From Erythrobacter sp. UBA1916 (GTDB taxonomy: Bacteria > Pseudomonadota > Alphaproteobacteria > Sphingomonadales > Sphingomonadaceae): DNA of 64,000 nt. The stretch lies in NCBI GenBank assembly GCA_002337385.1, contig DDFY01000008.1, positions 115,844-179,843 of the forward strand. Reading direction: 5' to 3'. A model generated the notes under the pieces. The model saw only the letters and a program-made list of their open reading frames with translations, did not search any database and had not been told where the DNA came from. Shown piece after piece: positions 1-8,954 of this stretch (its first letter is position 1; each line of letters starts with the position of its first letter). Both the position numbers and the translations under genes were made by a program.

Positions 1-1115
1 ACCAGCAGCTCTTCCTTGCGCGTGCCGCTCTTGCCGACATCGAGCGCCGGGAAGATGCGCTTGTCCGCAACCTTGCGATCCAGCACGATTTCGGAGTTAC
101 CGGTGCCCTTGAATTCTTCGAAGATGACCTCGTCCATGCGGCTACCGGTGTCGATCAGCGCGGTGGCAATGATCGAGAGCGAACCGCCCTCCTCAATGTT
201 ACGCGCCGCACCGAAGAAGCGCTTCGGGCGCTGCAGAGCGTTGGCGTCCACACCACCGGTCAGCACCTTGCCCGAGCTGGGCACCACGGTGTTGTAAGCA
301 CGGCCAAGACGCGTGATCGAGTCGAGCAGGATCACCACGTCGCGCTTGTGCTCAACCAGGCGCTTGGCCTTTTCGATCACCATTTCAGCGACTTGCACGT
401 GGCGCGAGGCCGGTTCGTCGAAGGTCGAGGAGATGACCTCACCGTTCACCGAACGCTGCATGTCGGTGACTTCCTCGGGCCGTTCGTCGACCAGCAGCAC
501 CAGCAGGATCACCTCGGGATGGTTGTCGGTGATGGCCTTGGCCATGTTCTGCAGCAGCACCGTCTTACCGGTGCGCGGCGGGGCGACGATCAGCGCGCGC
601 TGGCCCTTGCCCTGCGGCGAGATCAGGTCGATCACGCGGGCCGACTTGTCCTTGACCGTCGGGTCCTTGGTATCGAGGTTCAGCCGCTCATCGGGATAGA
701 GCGGCGTGAGGTTGTCGAAGTTGGTGCGGTGACGCACTGCATCGGGATCGTCGTAGTTGACCTTGATCAGCTTGGTGATCGCGAAATAGCGCTCGCCGTC
801 GCGCGGGGCGCGGATCTCGCCTTCGACCGTATCGCCGGTGCGCAGGCCCCATTTGCGGACCTGGTTCGGCGAAACATAGATATCGTCAGGCCCGGCAAGA
901 TAGTTTGCCTCAGGGCTGCGCAGGAAGCCGAAGCCATCCTGCAGCACCTCGATCGTGCCGATGCCGAGAATTTCCTCGCCGTCCTCGGCCACTTCCTTGA
1001 GGATCGCGAACATGAGATCCTGCCGGCGCATGGTGCTGGCACCTTCGACGCCCAGCTCCTCGGCCATCGAAACCAGCTCAGCCGGCGCCCTGCGTTTGAG
1101 TTCTTTAAGATGCAT
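1..1115 (-). CDS. rho: Transcription termination factor Rho (3' end beyond window)
   Basis: Hexameric RNA-dependent ATPase helicase that ends transcription. Reading the minus strand from the ATG at 1115 gives a protein starting [16 protein letters not shown] cold-shock-like RNA-binding region follows (about residues 45-120), then a Walker A motif [10 protein letters not shown] near residue 180, a Walker [15 protein letters not shown], and the Q/R-loop region with KGTGNSE. About 371 codons are visible against a usual length near 418, so the C-terminus lies outside the window. A good sigma70-like promoter sits about 110 bp upstream, leaving a leader that could carry the autoregulation known for rho in other bacteria. 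The family call is certain. Confidence 0.97.
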   Translation of the reverse strand, partial: MHLKELKRRAPAELVSMAEELGVEGASTMRRQDLMFAILKEVAEDGEEILGIGTIEVLQDGFGFLRSPEANYLAGPDDIYVSPNQVRKWGLRTGDTVEGEIRAPRDGERYFAITKLIKVNYDDPDAVRHRTNFDNLTPLYPDERLNLDTKDPTVKDKSARVIDLISPQGKGQRALIVAPPRTGKTVLLQNMAKAITDNHPEVILLVLLVDERPEEVTDMQRSVNGEVISSTFDEPASRHVQVAEMVIEKAKRLVEHKRDVVILLDSITRLGRAYNTVVPSSGKVLTGGVDANALQRPKRFFGAARNIEEGGSLSIIATALIDTGSRMDEVIFEEFKGTGNSEIVLDRKVADKRIFPALDVGKSGTRKEELL

Positions 1116-1223
1116 TTCTTTTGTATTCCAATGAGTTATATCGGGATGCCGGCAGGCCGTGGGGCTTGGGGAAAGCAGGCCTTGATCGCTCGGAACGGCG
1201 ATCGGTTGCCGATTGGTCTGCGC

Positions 1224-1252
1224 TAAATATGACCTAACGCGCCCCCGGTCAA
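1224..1252 (-). promoter_or_regulatory. Predicted sigma70-type promoter of rho
   Basis: On the minus strand TTGACC (1252-1247) and TATTTA (1229-1224) are separated by 17 bases. Transcription would start about 100 bases before the rho ATG, giving a leader. This is inferred from consensus match only. Confidence 0.45.
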
Positions 1253-1289
1253 TCGGAGACGCGCTCTGTCAGCCCGGTACAGGCGAAAA

Positions 1290-1733
1290 TCAGAACGGTT
1301 TGACGACCGCCAGGATCACGATCAGCACCGCGGCCACACCCGGAACCTCGTTAACGATCCGCAGCGTCTTCTCGCTCAGCGGACGCTCACCGCGGGCCAT
1401 CTTCTTGGCGTTGGCGACCATCCAGCCGTGATAGCCGCTCAGCAAGATCACCAACAGCAGCTTGGCGTGAAACCAGCCCTGCGTGAACGCGCCGCTGCTG
1501 TAGGCAAGCAACAGGCCGAAGACCCAGACCGCAATCAGGCTCGGTGTCAGGATCACCTTGCGCAGCAGACCGGTGCGCTTGGCCCAGAGCGCCTCCTCGG
1601 CCGAGCCGGGAGCGCTGTCGTGCATGTAAACCAGCTGGCGCGGGAGCATGAACAATCCCGCCATCCAGAAGATCACGAAGATCAGATGCCCGGCTTTGAG
1701 CCAATAGAAGATCGTCAAAAGGAAGTCCTGCAT
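1290..1733 (-). CDS. hemJ: Protoporphyrinogen IX oxidase HemJ
   Basis: Small membrane enzyme (147 residues, normal for the family) that oxidises protoporphyrinogen IX to protoporphyrin IX, the penultimate step of haem synthesis. It has about four membrane segments. The family pattern YWLKAGHLIFVIFWMAGLFM near the N-terminus includes the conserved His thought to bind haem. It lies downstream of hemE on the same strand, so two haem-pathway genes sit together next to the origin, as is common in alphaproteobacteria. The family was formerly UPF0093 and resembles CopD. Confidence 0.93.
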   Translation of the reverse strand: MQDFLLTIFYWLKAGHLIFVIFWMAGLFMLPRQLVYMHDSAPGSAEEALWAKRTGLLRKVILTPSLIAVWVFGLLLAYSSGAFTQGWFHAKLLLVILLSGYHGWMVANAKKMARGERPLSEKTLRIVNEVPGVAAVLIVILAVVKPF

Positions 1734-1774
1734 GGGGGCCTAGATAGGCGCGCCAAGGGCGTTCGTCATCCCTC

Positions 1775-2791
1775 TTATCGACGAAGCGCCGACAAGACCT
1801 GCTCCACATGGGCGATGGGAGTTTCCTTATCGATCCCGTGCCCGAGGTTAAACACATGCGGACGACCCTCAAAGATCGCACAGATGGTCTCCACCGCGCG
1901 ATCAAGCGACTCGCCACCCGCCAGCAGCAGCATTGGGTCGAGATTGCCCTGCACCGGCATTCCGGCAGGCAATTCGCGGTCGATCCAGGCCGGGTCGACC
2001 GTTTCGTCCACGCCCACCGCATCGACACCCGTTTCGCGGGCATAGGCGGGCAGCTTGCCGCCCGCACCCTTCGGAAAGCCAATGACGGGAACACCGGGCC
2101 GCGCCTCGTGCAGCCGCGCTGCGAGCCGCGCATTGGGCGCGATCACCCATTGCTCGAACTGCGCCGGGCTTAGGCTCCCCGCCCAGCTGTCGAACAGTTG
2201 CACCGCTTCGGCGCCCGCATCGATCTGGCCGAGAAGATAGGTGAAGCTCGCTTCCTCGATGGCCCCGATCAACGAACCAAAGGCTTCAGGGTCGCGATAG
2301 GCGAGCTGGCGAGCGGCGTGGTGATCCTTCGAACCCTGTCCTGCCACCATATAGGTCGCCACGGTCCAGGGAGAGCCCGCAAAGCCCAACATGGTCACGT
2401 CAGGCTCCAGCATGCCCCGGCATAGCCGAACGGTCTCGTAGACCGCCTCAAATCGCTCTGGTGCCGATTCCAGTGCCTGCCAGGCTGCATCGATCAGCGG
2501 CGGAGCCAGCCTTGGCCCCTCGCCCGCCTCGAACCACAGATCCTGCCCCAAGGCATAGGGCACGATCAGAATGTCGGAAAATAGGATCGCGCCATCAAAG
2601 CCGAACCGGCGCACCGGCTGCAGCGTCACTTCAGCGGCGGCTTCACTATCGTAAACCAGTTCGAGAAAGCCGCCCTTTTCCGCCCGTAAAGCGCGGTATT
2701 CCGGCAGATAGCGCCCCGCTTGCCGCATGAACCAGACCGGAAGCCGGTCCTGGCGCTGACCGTTCAAGGTATCGAGCAAAGGTCCGGGCAT
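1775..2791 (-). CDS. hemE: Uroporphyrinogen decarboxylase
   Basis: Cytosolic enzyme that decarboxylates the four acetate side chains of uroporphyrinogen III to give coproporphyrinogen III. The 338-residue length is typical. The N-terminal signature PVWFMRQAGRYLPEYR carries the substrate-binding Arg residues, and the second signature around ILFSDILIVPYALG supplies the catalytic Asp. The ATG at 2791 borders the AT-rich tract of the presumed origin. In Caulobacter hemE flanks the origin in the same way. Confidence 0.97.
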   Translation of the reverse strand: MPGPLLDTLNGQRQDRLPVWFMRQAGRYLPEYRALRAEKGGFLELVYDSEAAAEVTLQPVRRFGFDGAILFSDILIVPYALGQDLWFEAGEGPRLAPPLIDAAWQALESAPERFEAVYETVRLCRGMLEPDVTMLGFAGSPWTVATYMVAGQGSKDHHAARQLAYRDPEAFGSLIGAIEEASFTYLLGQIDAGAEAVQLFDSWAGSLSPAQFEQWVIAPNARLAARLHEARPGVPVIGFPKGAGGKLPAYARETGVDAVGVDETVDPAWIDRELPAGMPVQGNLDPMLLLAGGESLDRAVETICAIFEGRPHVFNLGHGIDKETPIAHVEQVLSALRR

Positions 2792-3089
2792 CGCGAGAGT
2801 CCAATCAATATAATAATATTTATATAAAGGTTTATGGTGTTTGTAGGCCCTGTGGAAAGTGGGGAAAGCGCGTTTATCGCGGATTTGTCCCGCCGTCTTC
2901 GGGCTTGCGGGCTGATCGACTCATGCCCCTGCGGTGTCAATCATTGCTTGTCCACGCTATCCCCAACCTGTCGACAATCCGTTGCATCGGGGGATCACTG
3001 GCGGGAGGAAATGGCCGTTAGTGGGGATGAGAATCCATCCCATGCTTGTCCGCAACTGCCTCCCGTGGTTTATGCCGGGACTTATCCAC
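2792..3089. other. oriC: Probable chromosomal replication origin (oriC)
   Basis: Non-coding stretch between divergent hemE and the kinase-pyrophosphorylase gene, the conserved place of the origin in Caulobacter and relatives. Seen directly: an AT-rich run at 2801-2835 suitable for unwinding; a perfect DnaA box TTATCCACA at 3082-3090; a weaker box TTGTCCACG at 2948-2956; a poorer one on the minus strand at 2851-2859; and GANTC (CcrM) sites at 2797, 2918 and 3031. All genes on both sides point away from it. No TTAA-N7-TTAA CtrA site was found. GC-skew analysis was not possible here. Confidence 0.75.
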
Positions 3090-3935
3090 ATGACCCGTTT
3101 GCACCTCCATCTGCTGTCGGATTCCACCGGCGAAACGCTAGAAATGCTAGCGAAAGCGTCGCTCGCGCAGTTCGACGACACCGATGTCGTGCGCCACTTC
3201 TGGCCAATGGTTCGCTCGCTTCAGCATCTGGAACGGATCGTCGATGATCTGAAGGCGAACCCGGGCCTCGTGCTCTACACATTGGTCAATTCGGAAATCC
3301 GCTCGAACCTCGAGATGCGTTGCCGCCAGTTGGGGCTGCCGCATGTGGCGGTGCTCGATGCGGTGACCGCGGCGCTGGAGGAACGGCTTGGCCAGCAGGC
3401 ACGCGGAAAGCCCGGCAAGCAGCATCAGATGGACGAGGCCTATTTCCGCCGCGTCGATGCGATTCAATATACCATCGCGCAGGACGACGGGGTCGGGTTC
3501 GACAACTGGGAAGAGGCCGACATCGTGCTGGCGGGGGTGTCGCGCACCTCGAAGACGCCGACCAGCATCTATCTCGCCAACCGCGGATTCAAGGTGGCAA
3601 ATATCCCGCTGGTGGTGGAAAGCCCTCCCCCGCCCGCGCTGTTTGCCTTGCGTCGGCCCATGATCGTTGGCCTTACGACGGCGCCCAAGCGGCTGATCGA
3701 GATTCGCCGCAATCGCCTGTTGTCGCTGAACGAGAGCACCACCACCGCCTATGTTGACGAAGAGCGGGTGGAAAAAGAGGTCGCCTTCGCGCGGCGCATG
3801 TTCGCCGACAATGGCTGGCCGGTGATCGACGTCACCCGCCGCTCGATCGAGGAGACGGCGGCGGCCATTATCAAATTGCACAGCGAGCGCGGGCAGCGTT
3901 CGCGCCAACCCCAGGTCGGACCCAAACCGATATGA
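3090..3935 (+). CDS. ppsR: Pyruvate, phosphate dikinase regulatory protein (kinase/pyrophosphorylase, DUF299)
   Basis: Bifunctional ADP-dependent Ser/Thr kinase and Pi-dependent pyrophosphorylase that switches pyruvate phosphate dikinase or PEP synthetase off and on. The start MTRLHLHLLSDSTGETL is the family N-terminus, and the nucleotide-binding motif GVSRTSKTPTSIYLA lies near residue 150. The frame is open back to 2934, but the ATG at 3090 gives the family length (281 residues). The last base of a perfect DnaA box is the first base of this start codon. It begins a run of overlapping genes (maf, aroE, coaE, dnaQ). Confidence 0.93.
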   Translation: MTRLHLHLLSDSTGETLEMLAKASLAQFDDTDVVRHFWPMVRSLQHLERIVDDLKANPGLVLYTLVNSEIRSNLEMRCRQLGLPHVAVLDAVTAALEERLGQQARGKPGKQHQMDEAYFRRVDAIQYTIAQDDGVGFDNWEEADIVLAGVSRTSKTPTSIYLANRGFKVANIPLVVESPPPPALFALRRPMIVGLTTAPKRLIEIRRNRLLSLNESTTTAYVDEERVEKEVAFARRMFADNGWPVIDVTRRSIEETAAAIIKLHSERGQRSRQPQVGPKPI

Positions 3936-4510
3936 TTATTCTTGCTTCCAAGAGCGCCTCGCGCCGCGCCATGCTCGGTGATGCCGGGGTCGAATTCGAC
4001 GTTATGCCTGCCGCCATCGACGAACGTGCGCTTGAGGCGTCGCTCGGTGATGTCGCGCCGGCACAGGTGGCGCTTGAACTGGCGCGGGCCAAGGCTGTCT
4101 CGATCGACGGCGGGGAAATTCCCGTGCTGGGGAGCGATTCTGTGCTGTCGGTCGCGGGCGAGCGGTTCGACAAGCCGACCAGCCGCGAGCAGGCCGCCGA
4201 GCATCTGCGCTATTTCTCCGGCAAGGAGATGGTGCTCGATTCGGCTGCCGCGATTGCGCTGGGCAGTCATGTGCGCTGGGACCACTGCGCACAGGCGCGG
4301 CTGACGGTCCGCCCGCTGACCGAGGACTTTATCGAGCGCTATCTGCGCGCCGAGTGGCCCGAGGTGGCCCAGTGCGTCGGCGTGTTCCGGATCGAGGCGA
4401 TGGGCGTGCAGTTGTTCGAACGCATCGAGGGTGACTATTTCACCGTGCTCGGCATGCCGCTGCTCCCTGTGCTTGGCGCACTGCGCGAGCTGGAAGAACT
4501 GCCCGCTTGA
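3932..4510 (+). CDS. maf: Maf-family nucleoside triphosphate pyrophosphatase
   Basis: House-cleaning pyrophosphatase that hydrolyses non-canonical or modified nucleoside triphosphates. The 192-residue protein begins IILASKSASRRAML, matching the family start with the substrate-binding S-x-S-x-R-R pattern. It keeps GSDSVLS and the KPTSREQAAEHLR block. Its ATG overlaps the previous stop by four bases (ATGA), so the two genes are translationally coupled. The exact substrate class cannot be read from sequence alone. Confidence 0.93.
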   Translation: MIILASKSASRRAMLGDAGVEFDVMPAAIDERALEASLGDVAPAQVALELARAKAVSIDGGEIPVLGSDSVLSVAGERFDKPTSREQAAEHLRYFSGKEMVLDSAAAIALGSHVRWDHCAQARLTVRPLTEDFIERYLRAEWPEVAQCVGVFRIEAMGVQLFERIEGDYFTVLGMPLLPVLGALRELEELPA

Positions 4511-4522
4511 TGAGTCTCTATC

Positions 4523-5383
4523 GTGTCTAGGCCCTATGCCGAGGTGATCGGCGATCCCATTGCGCAGTCGAAATCGCCGCTGATTCATGGCCACTGGCTG
4601 GACCGGGCCGGAATCGCTGCCGACTATCGCCATCATCGCCTCGCGGTGGACGACGTGGCGACCTACCTTGCCGAGCGGCGGGCTGATCCCGCCTGGCGCG
4701 GCTGCAATGTTACCATGCCGCACAAGCTGGCGGTGATGGAGCATCTCGACGCGATCGAGGAACCGGCGCGGTCGATTGGCGCGGTGAACACGATCTATCG
4801 GGCAGGCGATGGCACGCTGCGCGGCACCAACACCGACGCGCCCGGATTTCTTGAGCCGCTGCGCTCATTGCTGGCGGACACCCACCTGTTTCGCATGGCC
4901 CGCATCTTTGGCACCGGGGGAGCGGCACGCGCTATCGTCAAGGCGCTGGCCGACGAGGGCTTTACGCTGGTGCTCGCCGGGCGCGATCCTGACAAGGCGC
5001 GCCGCCTGCTCGATGAACTCGCACCCAAGGGCGAGCATCATGCCATCGATCTGGCGCACTTTGCCGACCCCACCGACTTTGCCTTCGACGACCGTGAGGG
5101 CCTGCTCGATCTGGTGGTCAATGCCAGCCCGCTGGGCATGACTGGCCAGCCGCCGCTGCACTTCGATTTCAGCCACGCCCCTCCGGGTGCCCTCGCCTAC
5201 GATATCGTGACCAGCCCGCTCGAAACGCCCTTCCTGAAAGAGGCCCGCGCCGGGGGTCTGCCCACGGTGGACGGACTATCCATGCTGATCGGTCAGGCGG
5301 CTGTCGCCTTCGAATATTTCTTCGGCCAGAAGCCTCCGCGCGAGGATGGCGATGCGACCTTGCGCGGTCTGCTCACGGTATGA
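4523..5383 (+). CDS. aroE: Shikimate dehydrogenase (NADP+)
   Basis: Reduces 3-dehydroshikimate to shikimate in aromatic amino acid synthesis. The N-terminal domain shows YAEVIGDPIAQSKSPLIH (shikimate-binding Ser residues), and NVTMPHK supplies the catalytic Lys. The C-terminal Rossmann domain has FGTGGAARAIVKAL, then VVNASPLGM. The start is GTG at 4523, because the nearby ATG at 4510 runs straight into a stop. The length of 286 is normal. Confidence 0.95.
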   Translation: MSRPYAEVIGDPIAQSKSPLIHGHWLDRAGIAADYRHHRLAVDDVATYLAERRADPAWRGCNVTMPHKLAVMEHLDAIEEPARSIGAVNTIYRAGDGTLRGTNTDAPGFLEPLRSLLADTHLFRMARIFGTGGAARAIVKALADEGFTLVLAGRDPDKARRLLDELAPKGEHHAIDLAHFADPTDFAFDDREGLLDLVVNASPLGMTGQPPLHFDFSHAPPGALAYDIVTSPLETPFLKEARAGGLPTVDGLSMLIGQAAVAFEYFFGQKPPREDGDATLRGLLTV

Positions 5384-5973
5384 GCGCTGACGGCCCGATC
5401 CTGCTCGGCCTCACCGGCTCGATTGGCATGGGCAAGAGCACCGTGGCGCAGATGTTCGCCGATCTCGGCGTGCCGGCGTTCGATGCCGATGCCGAGGTGC
5501 GCGCGATGCAAGGCCCCGGTGGCAGCCTGCTTGCCGCGATAGAGGCCGAGTTTCCCGGCTCAACCGACGAAAACGGGGTTCGCCGCGAGGTCCTCGGCGC
5601 GCAGGTGTTTGGCGACCCGGCAGCGCTCGCGCGGCTGGAGGCTATCGTCCACCCTGCCGTGGCGGAGAAGCGCCGGCTCTTCCTGCTGCGCAATATGGAT
5701 GCGCCGGTGCTGCTGTTCGACATCCCGCTATTGTTCGAAAAAGGCGCCGACTATGTCGAGCGGACCGTGGTCGTCTCTGCCCCACCGGAAGTCCAGCGCG
5801 CGCGGGTGCTCGCCCGTCCCGGCATGACCGAGGAGAAGTTTGCCGCGATTCTCGCCGCGCAAATGCCTGATGAGCAAAAGCGCGCCCGTGCCGACTATGT
5901 CATCGACACGGGCCTTCCCCTCGCCGAAACGCGCGCAAAAGTCGGCGAATTGCTGGCGAGCCTCATTGCCTAG
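5380..5973 (+). CDS. coaE: Dephospho-CoA kinase
   Basis: Phosphorylates dephospho-CoA at the 3' hydroxyl, the last step of coenzyme A synthesis. The P-loop GLTGSIGMGKST is near the N-terminus, followed by FDADAEVRAM (substrate binding) and the lid region with VHPAV and DIPLLFEKG. The 197-residue length is typical. The start overlaps the aroE stop by four bases. The aroE-coaE-dnaQ order is conserved beside alphaproteobacterial origins. Confidence 0.96.
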   Translation: MSADGPILLGLTGSIGMGKSTVAQMFADLGVPAFDADAEVRAMQGPGGSLLAAIEAEFPGSTDENGVRREVLGAQVFGDPAALARLEAIVHPAVAEKRRLFLLRNMDAPVLLFDIPLLFEKGADYVERTVVVSAPPEVQRARVLARPGMTEEKFAAILAAQMPDEQKRARADYVIDTGLPLAETRAKVGELLASLIA

Positions 5974-6008
5974 TTGCAACGGCCACCACGAAGGCAGATA
6001 ACGAATCC

Positions 6009-6695
6009 ATGCGCGAGATCGTGTTCGATACCGAAACCACCGGCCTTGACCCGCAAACCGGGGATCGGATGGTTGAAATCGGCTGCATCGAGATCGCCAA
6101 TCGCATTCCCACGGGCAACTCCTTCCACGCCTATTTCAACCCCCAGCGCGACATGCCGATGGAGGCTGAACGGGTGCACGGGTTGTCCGCCGCCTTCCTC
6201 GAAGACAAGCCGCTGTTTGCCGAGCGTGCCAGCGAGCTGCTCGATTTCCTCGGCGATGCGCCGCTGGTGGCGCACAATGCGCAGTTCGACTTCGGCTTCC
6301 TCAATTTCGAGCTGCAGGCCTGCCAGCTCGCCCCGATCGGCCATGACCGGATGATCGACACGCTGGCCATCGCGCGCAAACGCCATCCCGGCGCAAAGCA
6401 CACGCTGGATGCGCTTTGTTCGCGCTACGGCGTCGATCGCAGCCACCGCGTGCTGCACGGCGCGCTGCTCGATGCCGAACTGCTGGCGCAGGTCTATGTC
6501 GAGCTGATGGGCGGTCGGCAGATCGGGCTTGGCCTCGCAGTCGATAACAGCGCCCCGGCTGAACAGACCGCCACTGTCTTTGCTCCCAAGCTGGGCGAAC
6601 ATCGGCCAGCCCGCCCCCACTCTGCGACAGAAGACGAAATTACGCGTCATCAAGAGTTTATGAAAACAATAAGTTCACCTCTCTGGACGCAATGA
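6009..6695 (+). CDS. dnaQ: DNA polymerase III epsilon subunit (3'-5' proofreading exonuclease)
   Basis: Proofreading subunit of the replicative polymerase core. It has the DEDDh exonuclease motifs in order: VFDTETTGLDP (Exo I), HNAQFDFGFL (Exo II), and HGALLDAELLAQVY with the preceding His (Exo III). The C-terminal 40 residues are less conserved, as expected for the part that binds the alpha subunit. The length of 228 is typical. Confidence 0.96.
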   Translation: MREIVFDTETTGLDPQTGDRMVEIGCIEIANRIPTGNSFHAYFNPQRDMPMEAERVHGLSAAFLEDKPLFAERASELLDFLGDAPLVAHNAQFDFGFLNFELQACQLAPIGHDRMIDTLAIARKRHPGAKHTLDALCSRYGVDRSHRVLHGALLDAELLAQVYVELMGGRQIGLGLAVDNSAPAEQTATVFAPKLGEHRPARPHSATEDEITRHQEFMKTISSPLWTQ

Positions 6696-6745
6696 GGTGT
6701 CGTACCCATATTGGGTGCGTTGAATTGAAAAGCAGGAGAAGTCTT

Positions 6746-7321
6746 ATGGATATTCGTGTGTCGGGCCACCAGGTGGATACCGGTTCAGCGCTGCAGGAGC
6801 ATGCCTCCGACCGGCTCACCACGATTGTCGATAAGCATTTCAGTCGCGCGATTTCCTCTACCGTAACCTTCGGCAAGGCGCCCTCACACGCCTTTGCCGC
6901 CGATATCATTCTGCACGTCAACCACGGCTTGATCCTGAAGAGCCACGCCCAGGCGCACGATGCGCATCAGGCGTTCGACCAGGCGGCAGAAAAGATCGAG
7001 AAGCAGCTGCGCCGCTACAAGCGCCGTTTGAAGGACCACCACGAGCAGGCTGTCCATGCCGCGCGTGAGGACGAGGCCGCCTACACGGTGTTCGCGCCGT
7101 TCGAGGACAACGACAATTCCGATGCCGAAGTCACCGAGGATGCACCCGCGATCATCGCCGAGACCAGCATCGATGTGCCCGAAGCAAGCGTGGCCGATGC
7201 GGTGATGCTGCTTGATCTGCGGCACACAAATGCGTTGTTTTTCAAAAACGCTGGCACCGGACGTCATAATATGGTCTATCGCCGCGAAGACGGGGCCGTC
7301 GGCTGGGTTGAACCCGCGTGA
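6746..7321 (+). CDS. hpf: Ribosome hibernation-promoting factor, long form
   Basis: Binds the ribosome in stationary phase or stress and promotes inactive 100S dimers. The N-terminal S30AE domain covers about residues 1-105 (MDIRVSGHQVDTGSALQEH). An acidic linker follows, then the C-terminal dimerisation domain ending NMVYRREDGAVGWVEP, which makes it a long HPF (191 residues). The ATG at 6746 follows an AGGAG ribosome site. Upstream, CCATATTGGG with a weak match about 17 bases before it resembles an alphaproteobacterial RpoH-type promoter; that is an inference. Confidence 0.94.
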   Translation: MDIRVSGHQVDTGSALQEHASDRLTTIVDKHFSRAISSTVTFGKAPSHAFAADIILHVNHGLILKSHAQAHDAHQAFDQAAEKIEKQLRRYKRRLKDHHEQAVHAAREDEAAYTVFAPFEDNDNSDAEVTEDAPAIIAETSIDVPEASVADAVMLLDLRHTNALFFKNAGTGRHNMVYRREDGAVGWVEPA

Positions 7322-7381
7322 CGGTCTGATCGGGCCTTTCGCCGATAGTGTAAGGCTCTGGTCATAGCTAAGCGACTATAG

Positions 7382-7409
7382 GGGCCGCGTCTGCCGGATG
7401 CGGCCCTTT
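7382..7409 (+). terminator. Possible terminator after hpf
   Basis: Seven-base perfect stem GGGCCGC (7382-7388) and GCGGCCC (7400-7406), followed by only a short T run. It could equally be a leader structure of ptsN. Confidence 0.35.
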
Positions 7410-7457
7410 AGCCGGGGCTGAAACAGGCGCCTCGCGAAAGAACGAAATCACAAGACC

Positions 7458-7919
7458 ATGCATGCCACCTTTGCCATGAACCCGCAGTCGGTCGACATCG
7501 TCGATGCGGCCACCAAGGACGACATCCTCGAGCAGCTCAGCGCGCTGTTTGCCCGCGCCTATGGGCTGGACGCGGCGCTGGTGCTTGAGGCGCTGATTGA
7601 GCGTGAGAGCCTCGGCTCCACCGGCTTCGGTCGCGGTGTGGCCATTCCGCATGCCCGTATTCCTGGGATCAAGCGGCCGATCGCGGCACTGCTCCGGTTG
7701 GAAAAGTCGGCTGATTTTACCGCTGCAGATGGCATGCCGGTCGATCTCGTGTTCGGTCTGCTGTCGCCCGAAGGAAGCGGTGCGATGCACCTTCACGCCC
7801 TGGCCGAGATTTCGCGTCTGATGCGCGATGATGATATGCACGAGGCCCTGAGCGATGCGCCCGATGGCGAGGCGCTTTACGGCCTGCTTACCAATGCGAC
7901 GGATCGTGACGCCGCCTGA
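7458..7919 (+). CDS. ptsN: PTS IIA-like nitrogen-regulatory protein (EIIA-Ntr)
   Basis: Terminal phospho-acceptor of the regulatory nitrogen phosphotransferase system, which controls carbon/nitrogen balance, potassium transport and often PHB metabolism rather than sugar uptake. The 153-residue protein has the active-site pattern GRGVAIPHARIPG with the phosphorylated His near residue 65. No transport domains are attached. The order hpf-ptsN is conserved in proteobacteria. An in-frame ATG at 7476 is an alternative start. Confidence 0.94.
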   Translation: MHATFAMNPQSVDIVDAATKDDILEQLSALFARAYGLDAALVLEALIERESLGSTGFGRGVAIPHARIPGIKRPIAALLRLEKSADFTAADGMPVDLVFGLLSPEGSGAMHLHALAEISRLMRDDDMHEALSDAPDGEALYGLLTNATDRDAA

Positions 7920-8388
7920 TCGTGCGGAGCCCGTCCCGGCGAGCGGGGCGCAGGCTCACTATAGTGCGCTTGAGCATCTCTATGCCTCGGCCCCGATCAA
8001 TCAGTTGTTCGAATCGCAACTGGAGATAACCGAGCCCGGCGTGGCGCGGATTGTCTTCGATGTCGACGAGCGGGTCTATCACGCCGCCGGCGCCGCACAT
8101 GGCACGATCTATTTCAAGATGCTCGACGACGCGGCCTTCTATGCCGCCAATTCGCTGGTGTCGGACCGGTTTTTGCTGACGACGGGCTTCAATCTCCATT
8201 TCACCAAGCCTGTCCGCACGGGCAAGGTCGTGGCCGAGGGGCGCTGGATCAGCGGCAAGCGCCGCGTGTTCATTGCTGAAGCACACCTCACCGACGAAGA
8301 CGGCGATGAGATCGGCCGTGGCACCGGCACCTTCATGCGCTCGCGCATCGCGCTGTCGGGTCTTGATGGCTACCGGATGCCGGGCTGA
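7894..8388 (+). CDS. Hotdog-fold thioesterase (PaaI/YigI-like)
   Basis: Probable acyl-CoA thioesterase of 164 residues. The central hotdog stretch has HGTIYFKMLDDAAFYAANSL, where the helix HG...D..A matches the PaaI-type catalytic pattern, then FNLHFTKPVRTGKVVAEGRW. The ATG at 7894 lies inside the end of ptsN (26-base overlap). An in-frame ATG at 7855 would need a longer overlap and adds no conserved sequence. The substrate is unknown. Confidence 0.82.
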   Translation: MRRIVTPPDRAEPVPASGAQAHYSALEHLYASAPINQLFESQLEITEPGVARIVFDVDERVYHAAGAAHGTIYFKMLDDAAFYAANSLVSDRFLLTTGFNLHFTKPVRTGKVVAEGRWISGKRRVFIAEAHLTDEDGDEIGRGTGTFMRSRIALSGLDGYRMPG

Positions 8389-8402
8389 AGCGAGGTTGAG
8401 GT

Positions 8403-8729
8403 TTGGACTCAGGGAGAATCCCTACCCATCTTGAAGTAACCGGGCTTCTGCGCGCGGTCGAAGTGCGCGGAGGCTTCGGAACGGTGCTTGCCAAGGGCGA
8501 GCGCGATGCGGGGACATTGCTGATTATATGTTGCCATAGAGGCACAGATAATTGCGTGTACGAACGAATGCCACAGCTCGACGGGACCAGAAAATGGACC
8601 GTTATCAAGGTGGAAGACACTGAAAACCCGCTAGAAATCATGGAATACTGGCAGCGTCGCAAACGCCAGGATCATGACCTGTGGGTTATCGAGCTAGACC
8701 ATCCCGAGGCAGCCGACTTGCTCGAATAG
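8403..8729 (+). CDS. DUF1491 family protein
   Basis: Conserved alphaproteobacterial protein of unknown function, 108 residues. The blocks PTHLEVTGLLRAVEVRGGF, GERDAGTLL, ERMPQLDGTRKW and DHDLWVIELDHPEA match the family from end to end. It starts at a TTG (8403), since no ATG or GTG precedes the conserved N-terminus. It lies 14 bases after the thioesterase. It is cytosolic, with no signal peptide. Confidence 0.85.
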   Translation: MDSGRIPTHLEVTGLLRAVEVRGGFGTVLAKGERDAGTLLIICCHRGTDNCVYERMPQLDGTRKWTVIKVEDTENPLEIMEYWQRRKRQDHDLWVIELDHPEAADLLE

Positions 8730-8954
8730 TTGCCTGCACTGGTTGACATTCAAATCCCTAGGGCTATTTGGCCCGCGCCTTTCCTGAAGAAGCGTACACC
8801 ATAACCTCCGGCATTTCGGCCGGTCGAAGTGGTGCGCAGACGGGGAGACGCCGCCGGGTCACCGCAATGGATGTGGCCTTGCCGAATGCCACTGAAGCGC
8901 ATCGGCAAGGCACTGACCCGGACTGGCTGCTCACCGCCTTGGTTAACGGGATAC

